DNA from: Pontiella desulfatans
GTDB lineage: Bacteria > Verrucomicrobiota > Kiritimatiellia > Kiritimatiellales > Pontiellaceae
Assembly (NCBI RefSeq): GCF_900890425.1
Contig: NZ_CAAHFG010000003.1
Span: 1,116,001-1,180,000, forward strand
Direction of reading: 5' to 3'
DNA: 64,000 nucleotides
Shown here piece after piece: positions 24,858 to 34,289 of the stretch. The notes under the pieces are model-generated. The model made no database searches. It was given only the letters and a program-made list of their open reading frames with translations, and was not told the DNA's origin. The stretch's first letter is position 1; every line of letters starts with the position of its first letter. Made by a program: the position numbers and the translations under genes.

Positions 24858-25643
24858 ATGGGCCCGATCGATTTTACAGGCCTGATGGTTTCGATGGGAC
24901 CTCCGCACAATCCGTACGCGGCACCCGCGGAATATTTGGCGATGTATGACGATGTAGCCATCACGCCCCGCCCGAATGTCCCCGCTTCCCGTTTTAGTTA
25001 TTCGGACTATCTGAACTACTATGCGATGATCACCAGCATCGACGAAAACATGGGGCGGTTGGACGCGGCGATCGAAGCCGCCGGGTTGTCGGACGATACC
25101 ATCTTTGTCTTCACCTCGGACCATGGCGATATGCTCGGTTCGCTGGGGCAGAGTTTGAAGCAGCGCCCGTGGGAGGAATCGATCAATATTCCGTTCCTCA
25201 TTCGCTATCCGCGCGGCATCGCGGCCGGGCAGCAGCCCGATTGGCTCTTCTCGTCGATCGACGTTATGCCGACCCTGCTGGGCTTATGTAAAATTGATGT
25301 GCCCGGCAACCTGCAGGGCGTGGACTATTCGTCCACCTTCACCGGAACCTCCAACGCGGAACGCGACGCGGTTTATCTCTTTAACGTGCAGGCCGGTTCC
25401 GGGCCGGGTGTCGATTGGCGCGGCATCCGAACGGAAAACTGGACCTATGCCTATCATGAAGGCGGCGATTGGGTTTTGTATAATTTGGAAAACGATCCGT
25501 ACCAGCTCAACAACCTGGTGGATAACGCCGAGTATGAGCAGGTGAAAGCGGCGCTCGCTGCACAACTGGAAACCATGCGGATCGAACTGGGCGATACCAC
25601 GGAGCTGGTGGGGGATAGCCCCTCCGCAATAGTCCTGCCTTAG
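24858..25643 (+). pseudogene. Sulfatase relic lacking the catalytic N-terminal half
   Basis: The 261-residue frame matches only the C-terminal part of an S1 sulfatase. From residue 11 (VSMGPPHNPYAAPAE) it aligns without gaps to the full-length sulfatase at 27638 from about its residue 206 (VSFGPPHNPYKAPEK). It shares VFTSDHGDMLGS, LKQRPWEESI, DVMPTLLGLC and GTDWRGIRT-type sequence. It lacks about 205 residues including the C-x-P-x-R formylglycine site, the first metal ligands and any signal peptide. It starts 22 bases after the giant sulfatase's stop, so a deletion probably joined the two. The remaining frame is uninterrupted over 250 codons, so the loss may be recent or the fragment may be expressed. 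Confidence 0.85.
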
Positions 25644-25699
25644 TCCCTTCCCCGGAGGGCCAGAACAACATGTTGTTCCTTAGCGAACATGTTGTCCGG

Positions 25700-25766
25700 C
25701 GTAGCGCGGATATCCGATCCGCGTTTCCTGGGCAGCGGGAACTCGCATCGGATATGCGAGCTACGG
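25700..25766. repeat. Inverted repeat with ATATCCGAT cores
   Basis: The arm cgtagcgcggatatccgatc (25700-25719) and the inverse of ctcgcatcggatatgcgagc (25742-25761, plus tacgg) share the pattern cgtagcNcgNatatccgatNcg. A small palindrome aacaacatgttgtt is at 25665-25678. The whole gap 25644-25873 lies between convergent genes and holds no gene; it may serve as a bidirectional transcription end. Confidence 0.5.
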
Positions 25767-25873
25767 CTTTGCATCGGCTGCCGGGGCCTTTTGTTCCGGG
25801 CGCAGCCCTGGAAAAAACCTAGTCCCTTACATTCCCACTTCTTACCATCTTGCGATCGAAAGCAGTTGCTTCC

Positions 25874-27580
25874 TTATCGCCGCACCCTTTTGAATTCAGG
25901 AAGCCGTTCGCCTGCTGTTTGTTGATGCACACAGATCGGCACATAGCCGACTTCCAGCCCTTTCGGGGGCGTGACAACCAATCCTTCGTCCAGCGAGGCT
26001 AGCTCCTGCGCGGGATCCGGAACGTATTGATCATCCTTCGACCAATGCCGATGGATCAGCTCCACACGCTTTTGAATCAACTCGCGCTCCGCATCATCCA
26101 TGTATGAATTCAGAATGGCGGGTTGCTCGTTGAATTTATACCAATAGTAAACCGCCTGGCTTCCATCACTTAACCGTGTCGCGAAGGGCCCTGCAACCGG
26201 TCCGGGGTTTTTCCAGGCATCAACGATGGGGTCGCTGTAGTCATATTCCGGGTTGAGGGGTGTTGTGATGGGGTCATTCGCGAACCCGTCGAACTTAAAG
26301 TCCGCCATCGCATCCTCCGGAAATTTCACGTGCGTCAGTTTGCTTTCACGGGGAACCTCGTTTTCCGGAATGGCCTCAATGAGTTTGGAACCCTGTTTCA
26401 GGCAATAGTATTCCGGGAGTTTAACGAGATTCGAACGATATGCTTTCTCCGCAAGCCTGCCCTTCCACTGGTAAGCCGAGGCCGAGGGATCCTGGTCTTC
26501 GATTCGTGCAATGAAGTTTTTGGTTTCCACCCTGATGGTCTTGTTCATCCTGAAGTTGAAGCCCGCCGGTTTGCTTCGGCGGAGATGGATTTCTTTTCCA
26601 ATGTCGCCAAAGCTTGCGGGGGCGGGCTGGCCACCGGCAAACCAGGCCTCGAGCTGGTTCCACTTCGTTGAGTCGAACGTCATGGGCATGGAGCCAAGCC
26701 GGGTGATGCCGTCTGTATCCACGGGCAGTGTATAGGGTGAAATCCGGTAGTAGACATCGCCGTTCGGGGCCGCCCATTGTTTCGCCGGGATCACGTTGGT
26801 TTCCCGTTGATAGACCGAGTTCACTTTCAGCAGGCTGCTATCCATGCATTGCCCATGCAGATGAGGATGCTCTATGGAATATTTTGCCCAGTGATACGGC
26901 GTGAAAAAACACACCGGGCCGCTGAAGTTGCTGGTGTTGAAGAAGAGCGTCCAGCAATAGTTGCCCGAAGGGGCATCCGTGCCCGCGGTGGATTGCTTCG
27001 GCTCGGTCAGAGGCAGGGCAAAGTATCCATAGCCCAGCATTTGATTGTTGGTTCCTTCTTTGAATCCAACCCCGTCGAGAGGATAGAGCAGCCGATTGCT
27101 CAGCTGGGCGGCACCGTAGCGGCCCAGGTTTTTCTCCCACCCGAGTGTGGGCGAATTCCGGGACCGATTAAAGGCCGGGACGCCTTGCCCCGGTCCGTTC
27201 GAGAACGAGCCGAACCCGCCGGCGACTGCTCCGGTGGTGAATTTCTGCGGGGTCTGTTTCGAGCGGAAATGCAGATAGGGTTTATAGCCCGCGCCTCCTT
27301 CCATACAGTGGTAGCCATGGCTGTCGCGGCTATAGTCTGCCTTGCCGTAGATCTCGACCGGCCTGTACCAGGTGTGGAAGAGTCCGCTTTGATAAAAACT
27401 ACCCACCGAGTCGGGGTACAGCGTGTTGTGCACATTGACGTAATGGAACGCGCCATAGTTGTGGTTTTCGGGAGAGTCCGTTTCATAGCCAAAGTGCATA
27501 TAGGGTTTAAAGGTGGCCTTCTCCAATTGGCCGCTCGCGCTGCATGCGAGAATTGAAAATAAAAAACAACGTAGCTTCAT
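25874..27580 (-). CDS. Secreted protein of unknown function
   Basis: 568 residues with an N-terminal signal (MKLRCFLFSILACSASG). No catalytic motif or family was recognised. It is rich in aromatic residues (for example KPYMHFGYETDSPENHNYGAFHYVNVHN) and has few Cys. A His-rich piece (IEHPHLHGQCMDSS) lies in the middle. The C-terminus reads PPKGLEVGYVPICVHQQTAG. The gene lies downstream of the sulfatase at 27638-29005 on the same strand with a 57-base gap, so it may be co-transcribed and act on the same sulfated glycan. A beta-sandwich lyase or binding protein is possible but unsupported. Confidence 0.75.
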   Translation of the reverse strand: MKLRCFLFSILACSASGQLEKATFKPYMHFGYETDSPENHNYGAFHYVNVHNTLYPDSVGSFYQSGLFHTWYRPVEIYGKADYSRDSHGYHCMEGGAGYKPYLHFRSKQTPQKFTTGAVAGGFGSFSNGPGQGVPAFNRSRNSPTLGWEKNLGRYGAAQLSNRLLYPLDGVGFKEGTNNQMLGYGYFALPLTEPKQSTAGTDAPSGNYCWTLFFNTSNFSGPVCFFTPYHWAKYSIEHPHLHGQCMDSSLLKVNSVYQRETNVIPAKQWAAPNGDVYYRISPYTLPVDTDGITRLGSMPMTFDSTKWNQLEAWFAGGQPAPASFGDIGKEIHLRRSKPAGFNFRMNKTIRVETKNFIARIEDQDPSASAYQWKGRLAEKAYRSNLVKLPEYYCLKQGSKLIEAIPENEVPRESKLTHVKFPEDAMADFKFDGFANDPITTPLNPEYDYSDPIVDAWKNPGPVAGPFATRLSDGSQAVYYWYKFNEQPAILNSYMDDAERELIQKRVELIHRHWSKDDQYVPDPAQELASLDEGLVVTPPKGLEVGYVPICVHQQTAGERLPEFKRVRR

Positions 27581-27637
27581 ATCGATTGATCCCCGTTAAA
27601 ATCCATTCACGTCTGTTTGCTTGATACCCCTATGAAA

Positions 27638-29005
27638 TCAACCCAGCTGGATGGCGGCGGGCATCTTGCCCTTGAGCGGGCGGGACTCGCCGAGCGTTGC
27701 GCGCAGGGCTTCGAGTTGTTGATGCAGCTCCTTTTTTCGGGCCGCATGTTTTGGATCGTCGATCAGGTTGTTAAGCTGGTGGGGATCCTGTTTCAGGTCA
27801 TACAGCACCCAGTCGCCCGCGAAGTGGTAGGCATAGGACCATTGCTTGGTGCGGATGCCGCGCCAATCGGTTCCCGGTCCGCCGCCTTGATGGACGTTGA
27901 AGAGGAAGGCGGCCTCCCGCTCCACATCGGACTCCCCCGTGAACGTGGCCGAATAATCGAGCCCCTGCACCTGCGGCGGAACCGGCAGCCCGCATAGGCC
28001 GAGCAGGGTCGGCATCACGTCCACCGACGAGACAATCCAGTCGCGCCGCTGTCCGGCCCGCACCTTGCGCGGATAGCGCAGGATGAACGGAATATGGATC
28101 GACTCTTCCCACGGCCGCTGTTTCAGCCGATGGCCCTGGGAGCCCAGCATGTCCCCGTGGTCGGAGGTGAAGACCAGGATCGTGTCTTCGGCAATGCCCG
28201 CTTCGTCCAGGGCATCGCGGATGCGGCCCACGCATTCGTCGAGGCTGGTGACCATGGCATAGTATGGAAGCAGGTTGGTGGTCTTGCCGCTGGGCACGTT
28301 CGGCCGGGCTGTCAGTGTTTTCCCCTGGTACATCGCGGTATGTTTTTCCGGCGCCTTGTACGGATTGTGCGGCGGCCCGAATGAAACGAACAGGCAGAAG
28401 GGCTCCCGCTTTTTCCGCTGGATGAATTCGAGGGCCAGGTCGGTCTGCACCTCCGGTTCCCAGCCGGGGACCACCACCGGTTCCGTGGCGTCGTTCAGCC
28501 AATATTGCGGCGCGGAATGCTGGTGCGAGCAATTGCGGACCGCCCAGAAATCCCAACCGCGCCGGTTGGTTGCATCCACGGGGTTGTTGCGGTTTCCGGC
28601 CAGGTGCCATTTGCCGATATAGCCCGTGGCATAGCCCCCTTGCCTCATCCGTTCGGCGATCACCGTTTCGTCGTCCGGCAGCCGGATATCGTTATGGATC
28701 ACGCCGGTCGTGTGGCCGTAGCGGCCGGTCATGAGGTGGGCGCGATAGGGCGTGCAGACGGGTTGGGCCGAAACCGCGTTCGTCACCAGCAGGCCCTCGC
28801 CGGCCAGGCGGTCCAGGTTCGGGGTAATCACCTGTGGGTTGCCCATGCAGCCCAGGGCGGATGCGCGCATCTGGTCCGCAAAGACAAACACGAGGTTGGG
28901 GCGCCGGCCCGGCGCCGGAGCCGGGAAGGCCTGGTTGGTTGCGAGGGCCGCGGGCATCGCCGCCGCCGCAACCTTTATGAATTGTTGCCGGGTGAGTGTT
29001 TTCAT
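27638..29005 (-). CDS. Secreted sulfatase, formylglycine-dependent (family S1)
   Basis: A 455-residue sulfatase. The N-terminus MKTLTRQQFIKVAAAAMPAALA resembles the substrate signals of this group (Tat-like TRQQFIK, though only one Arg). Metal ligand region LVFVFADQMRASALG; active site CTPYRAHLMTGR with Cys84; GKWHLAG; FTSDHGDMLGS with second-site Asp-His; and LKQRPWEESIHIP with a conserved Lys. Such FADQxR-type sulfatases often act on carbohydrates. The ATG at 29005 is preferred; the frame extends 23 codons further into the serine dehydratase gene. It starts 16 bases after the serine dehydratase stop, so the two are probably co-transcribed. It is the full-length relative of the relic at 24858. 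Confidence 0.94.
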   Translation of the reverse strand: MKTLTRQQFIKVAAAAMPAALATNQAFPAPAPGRRPNLVFVFADQMRASALGCMGNPQVITPNLDRLAGEGLLVTNAVSAQPVCTPYRAHLMTGRYGHTTGVIHNDIRLPDDETVIAERMRQGGYATGYIGKWHLAGNRNNPVDATNRRGWDFWAVRNCSHQHSAPQYWLNDATEPVVVPGWEPEVQTDLALEFIQRKKREPFCLFVSFGPPHNPYKAPEKHTAMYQGKTLTARPNVPSGKTTNLLPYYAMVTSLDECVGRIRDALDEAGIAEDTILVFTSDHGDMLGSQGHRLKQRPWEESIHIPFILRYPRKVRAGQRRDWIVSSVDVMPTLLGLCGLPVPPQVQGLDYSATFTGESDVEREAAFLFNVHQGGGPGTDWRGIRTKQWSYAYHFAGDWVLYDLKQDPHQLNNLIDDPKHAARKKELHQQLEALRATLGESRPLKGKMPAAIQLG

Positions 29006-29021
29006 ATTGGTTCCGTCCTGT

Positions 29022-30593
29022 TTACTGCCCGCAGCCTCCGCATCCGGAGCGGCGCGCCGATAGTTTTTCTTCAAGCACCTTGGCGGTCGGGGTGGTGGAG
29101 AGGCCGCCGAGGTTGGTGCAGCGCAGCTCGCGCGGCATCTGGTTTCCGACCCGCCGGGCGGTATCGATCACTTCGTCGAGCGGAATCACCGGATCGAACC
29201 CCGCCAAGGCCATGTTGGCGCAGGAGAGAGCGTTGCTTGCCGCAACCACGTTTTTGCCGAGGCACGGAACCTCCACCCGGTTGGCCACCGGATCGCAGAC
29301 CAGTCCGATCAGGTTCTGGAGCGCCATCGATGCCGCCGCCACGGCCTGTTGCAACGATCCGCCGGCCAGGGTAACCAATGCGGCGGCCGCCATGCTCGAC
29401 GCCGATCCGCCTTCCGCCTGGCAGCCGCCGACCTCCGCGGCGAACGTCCACCGGGTCGTGATGAAAACGCCAATCAAGCCGGCGGCCAGCAGCGCCTTCG
29501 CCATCGCCTCTTCGTCGAGCCCCATCGCTTCCGCCATCGCAACCACCGCACCCGGCAGTGCCGCGCAGGCGCCCGCCGTCGGCGCGGCGACAATGACGCC
29601 CATCGAACTCTTCACCTCCATCAACGCCGTCACATAGAGCACGATACGGTTCAATGCGCCGCCGTCGAGCAACGCGCCGCTGTGCATCATTTCATCGAAG
29701 CGACCACTCTGGTGGCCGAGGATGCGGTCGTTGTATTCCGTCCCGGCAATGCCTTCGGCAATCGAACGCCGAACGATCCGGACAATCCCGGCCATCTGGG
29801 CAATCACCTCGTCCTCCGTCAGGCCGCCGCGCGCCATTTCATAGTCCACGGCCAGCCGCCACAACGGGGTGCCGCGTCCGGCGTCATGTTCCAGCATTTC
29901 GGCGCAGGAGCCGAAGGGAACTGCGATGGCCTTGCGCGACATCACCGGCAGCACGGGGCTCAGCCGTTTAATGCAAAGCTCCTCCGGTAGTTCATCGCCA
30001 ATGAAAGTTGCCGCCTTGATTTCAACCAATCTCCGGTCGCCGGATTCATGGACGAGAATCTCGTCGGCCTCGAAATCCTTTAGCCGGGCGAGGATGCCTT
30101 CAACCGGCCCGTCGGCCCAGACCAGGGTTTCGCAGCAATCGCCCGTCATCGAAATGGCGAATCCGTCGAGATCGATCACCTCGATGCTGCCGCCGCCGGT
30201 TGAGATGGCGCGTAGGGAGCGGGTTTCCTTATCGCTCTTCAGGGTGAGCCGATAGGTGTTCGGGTGGGGGTCGCCCGCATCGACGGTTTCAATGCAAACG
30301 CCTACGCCGGCCTCGCGCAGCGCCTGCGCCGAAGTAGGCAGCCGTTCGTCGGCCGCATCCCATCCCAGCAGGCCGCCGAAGAGCCCCATGTCGGAGCCCT
30401 GCGTATCGTGCGTGGTCGGCAGCGAGCCGGCGCGGTCGAACTCCACCAGCACGTCGTTGAAGTCCCCGTCCATCAGCTCGCGCGCGAGGCGGCCGATGCG
30501 CAGGGCGGCGGCGCAGTGGGAACTCGAAGGGCCGCGCATCACCGGGCCGATCACATCATTGAATATGCTAACGATCATTCGGTGAGTATGCAT
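29022..30593 (-). CDS. sdaA: L-serine ammonia-lyase (serine dehydratase), iron-sulfur type, single chain
   Basis: 523 residues from the ATG at 30593 (an alternative ATG is at 30578). The N-terminal beta domain begins MIVSIFNDVIGPVMRGPSSSHCAAALRIG, matching the IGPSSSHT-type start of bacterial SdaA. The C-terminal alpha domain has APTAGACAALPGA, GGCQAEGGSASSMAAAALV and NLIGLVCDPVANRVEVPCLGKN with Cys residues suited to a [4Fe-4S] cluster. The enzyme converts L-serine to pyruvate and ammonia in the cytoplasm. An unusual C-terminal tail RRSGCGGCGQ adds two Cys. The open frame upstream of 30593 is intergenic repeat sequence. Confidence 0.93.
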   Translation of the reverse strand: MHTHRMIVSIFNDVIGPVMRGPSSSHCAAALRIGRLARELMDGDFNDVLVEFDRAGSLPTTHDTQGSDMGLFGGLLGWDAADERLPTSAQALREAGVGVCIETVDAGDPHPNTYRLTLKSDKETRSLRAISTGGGSIEVIDLDGFAISMTGDCCETLVWADGPVEGILARLKDFEADEILVHESGDRRLVEIKAATFIGDELPEELCIKRLSPVLPVMSRKAIAVPFGSCAEMLEHDAGRGTPLWRLAVDYEMARGGLTEDEVIAQMAGIVRIVRRSIAEGIAGTEYNDRILGHQSGRFDEMMHSGALLDGGALNRIVLYVTALMEVKSSMGVIVAAPTAGACAALPGAVVAMAEAMGLDEEAMAKALLAAGLIGVFITTRWTFAAEVGGCQAEGGSASSMAAAALVTLAGGSLQQAVAAASMALQNLIGLVCDPVANRVEVPCLGKNVVAASNALSCANMALAGFDPVIPLDEVIDTARRVGNQMPRELRCTNLGGLSTTPTAKVLEEKLSARRSGCGGCGQ

Positions 30594-30660
30594 GGCAACC
30601 CATCGCTCCCCAAGCTTTGGCATCAGGTTTTCCATGGGGTCCGCCCACCGCCCCGAAGCT

Positions 30661-30683
30661 GGAGGGCGAGGTTGCATCCGAGC
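30661..30683. repeat. Direct repeat unit GGAGGGCGAGGTTnCATCCGAGC, copy 1
   Basis: The 23-base unit ggagggcgaggttgcatccg(agc) recurs at 30991-31013 in the same orientation with one or no mismatch at the variable position. Confidence 0.7.
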
Positions 30684-30690
30684 CGGGCGT

Positions 30691-30736
30691 GGAGGGGCGG
30701 ACGCCGTCCGCCCGGGCGCACGGCGTGCGCCCCTCC
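30691..30736. repeat. GC-rich double palindrome (46 bp)
   Basis: Outer arms ggaggggc and gcccctcc enclose two back-to-back palindromes (ggcggacgccgtccgcc and gcgcacggcgtgcgc). A partial match (gtgcgcccctccag) follows the second GGAGGGCGAGG unit at 31015. Confidence 0.65.
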
Positions 30737-30789
30737 AGCAAGGCAGCGCAGGCGTTGGGATGGCCACGAGGAGGCGTAAAATTCACAAG

Positions 30790-30888
30790 ACAGGATAATG
30801 GAATGACAGGATCATTTGCTTAACCGCGAATGAACACTAATTTCCCCTGCGCCCGCACCGGAAATAGTCCTGTCATTAATCGTCCTGT
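30790..30888. repeat. Dispersed inverted repeat, CAGGATnATGGAATGACAGGAT type, second copy
   Basis: Left arm 30790-30815 (acaggataatggaatgacag...) and right arm 30867-30888 (gtcctgtcattaatcgtcct...) resemble the element at 15370-15442, but with a longer centre. Confidence 0.65.
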
Positions 30889-30910
30889 AAAATCTCTCCG
30901 TCCGCACCGA

Positions 30911-30938
30911 GAATCATTTTGCTCTAAATCATTTTGCC
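30911..30938. repeat. Single arm of a GCAAAATGATT-type repeat
   Basis: gaatcattttgctctaaatc... at 30911-30938 is an arm of the family at 17111 and 19648, with the core occurring twice. No matching opposite arm was found nearby. Confidence 0.6.
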
Positions 30939-30990
30939 AAAGTCCTGCCCAGCCCGGCCATGAGCAGGCAAGAAAGCCCGCTCCACATTG

Positions 30991-31013
30991 GGAGGGCGAG
31001 GTTCCATCCGAGC
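30991..31013. repeat. Direct repeat unit GGAGGGCGAGGTTnCATCCGAGC, copy 2
   Basis: Second copy of the 23-base unit at 30661, 330 bases away and in the same orientation. Confidence 0.7.
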
Positions 31014-31039
31014 TGTGCGCCCCTCCAGTTGTGGGGCGG

Positions 31040-31635
31040 TTAGGGTTGTCCAAAGCGGTCGCAGTAGGCGTCCCAGATTCGTTCGCAGGTTTGGTCGGCA
31101 TATTGATCGGCAAACTCCTCGCCCCTCACCGGTTCCTTGCGGGCCTTGGTGTTCATCCGATCCAAATGGTGCCCGAGCTCGTGCAGGAATACATGCAGCA
31201 GCATGAAGGCCTTGGCCTTTTTAGTCGTGAAGCGGCAGTGGTAGTCGTCCCCATTCCTATCGTAACTTAGCCGTAGCTTTTCGAAGATGTAGCGGTTTTT
31301 CTCGAAATACCACGCGTTGATGTCGAACCAAAACTCCTTGTGCCACGCCGGCAGGATGATGATCCCCGTCCGCGTATCGTAGAAATATTTGTATGATCCC
31401 CACACCTCCTTGCTGCCCCCGGAGAGATGGATGCACTCGACCCCATGGTGGCCGTGCTCCCAGTCGGGGACGATTTCGAGGAAGTCGTGCACGTCGCGTT
31501 TCGTAACGACGTGCCGGTAGCCGCGCCAGGCCGTATTGCGGCTGATCACGAACTTGTCGGCGTAGGTATACGTGTGGTTGTTCTTTTTCTGAACCGTACC
31601 ATTCCGTACCCCGGGCGCTGACTTGCGGACATACA

Positions 31636-31636
<1 letters not shown>
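31040..31636 (-). CDS. Small HEXXH protein, putative zinc metallopeptidase, overlapping ligA
   Basis: 198 residues without signal peptide. Residues about 149-154 read HELGHH, a canonical HEXXH zinc motif in a helix (LLHVFLHELGHHLDRM). The downstream Glu-rich stretch (RGEEFADQYADQTCERIWDAY) offers a third ligand, as in gluzincins and many toxin-like or phage-associated peptidases. The rest has no recognised family. Its ATG overlaps the ligA stop codon (TGATG, one shared base), so translation is probably coupled to ligA. A substrate cannot be predicted. Confidence 0.75.
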
Positions 31637-33717
<2,081 letters not shown>

Positions 33718-33767
33718 TCATGCCGGTGAACTTACCGAATCAGGCAAATCGGGTCAATCGCGGTCGG

Positions 33768-33773
33768 TATAAT
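33768..33773 (+). promoter_or_regulatory. Candidate -10 box (TATAAT) for the HPt/polysaccharide operon
   Basis: A perfect TATAAT lies in the ligA-HPt divergent gap, facing the HPt gene. No good -35 box is seen at 16-18 bases upstream, so an activator may be needed. A transcript starting about 33780 would begin just before the palindrome at 33798. Confidence 0.4.
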
Positions 33774-33797
33774 GTGCCTGGGGCAACAGGTGGTCTG

Positions 33798-33819
33798 ATC
33801 ATACTTGCATAAGTATGAT
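33798..33819. promoter_or_regulatory. Palindrome ATCATACTT-n4-AAGTATGAT, candidate operator
   Basis: Perfect 9-base arms around gcat lie about 118 bases before the HPt start codon and about 25 bases after a TATAAT box. The length and symmetry fit a dimeric repressor, and it may control the five-gene operon. No matching copy was noticed elsewhere in the window. Confidence 0.5.
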
Positions 33820-33936
33820 GTTCGGTGGGGGCGGCAAAACGGGGGCGGGAAATTGATCGACTGCGGATTTGCCTCCATTCTGAATGCTGATATGATCTTA
33901 AGGTTCTTGAACAACATTTTTATGCTGGAGGAAAAT

Positions 33937-34287
33937 ATGGCGAATATTCCTGGAAACGTCGAGTGGGTGGCGGAGTTGATCCCCAATCTGGATTCCCGCA
34001 TCGATCAGTTTGTGGTCGATACGGATGAAGTGGACGATGAGTTGGTCGAGGTCTTCATTGAGGAGATCCGCCGCCTGACGGGCGAGCTGCAGGACGGCAT
34101 CGCCCAAGCCGATCTGGAAATGGTGCGCATGGCGGCCCATTCCATCAAGGGCATGGGCGGAACCATGGGGCTGCCGGAAATCTCGGTGCTGGGGCTGGAG
34201 GTGGAAAACCTGGCCAAGGATGAACGCCTTGCCGATGCGAAGCCCATGGTCGATGCCATGGCCCGTTGGATGGCGACACTGGACTAG
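33937..34287 (+). CDS. HPt (histidine phosphotransfer) domain protein
   Basis: 116 residues. A four-helix HPt domain with the phospho-accepting His68 in MAAHSIKGMGGTMGLPEIS. There is no kinase or receiver domain attached, so it must relay phosphate between a hybrid sensor encoded elsewhere and a receiver. GGAGG lies 8 bases before the ATG. It is the first gene of an operon; the next gene, with a receiver domain, starts 2 bases after its stop and is the evident partner. In Pseudomonas aeruginosa the stand-alone HptB plays the same part in front of hsbR. Confidence 0.9.
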   Translation: MANIPGNVEWVAELIPNLDSRIDQFVVDTDEVDDELVEVFIEEIRRLTGELQDGIAQADLEMVRMAAHSIKGMGGTMGLPEISVLGLEVENLAKDERLADAKPMVDAMARWMATLD

Positions 34288-34289
34288 GC

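Larger units (their letters stand above)
30594..31039. other. Repeat-packed intergenic region (about 450 bases)
   Basis: There is no gene between the serine dehydratase start and the HEXXH gene stop (both minus strand). At least four repeat families are stacked here: two GGAGGGCGAGGTTnCATCCGAGC units, a GC-rich hairpin, a CAGGATnATGGAATG-type element and one arm of a GCAAAATGATT-type element. The density suggests a preferred insertion or decay zone. Confidence 0.7.
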
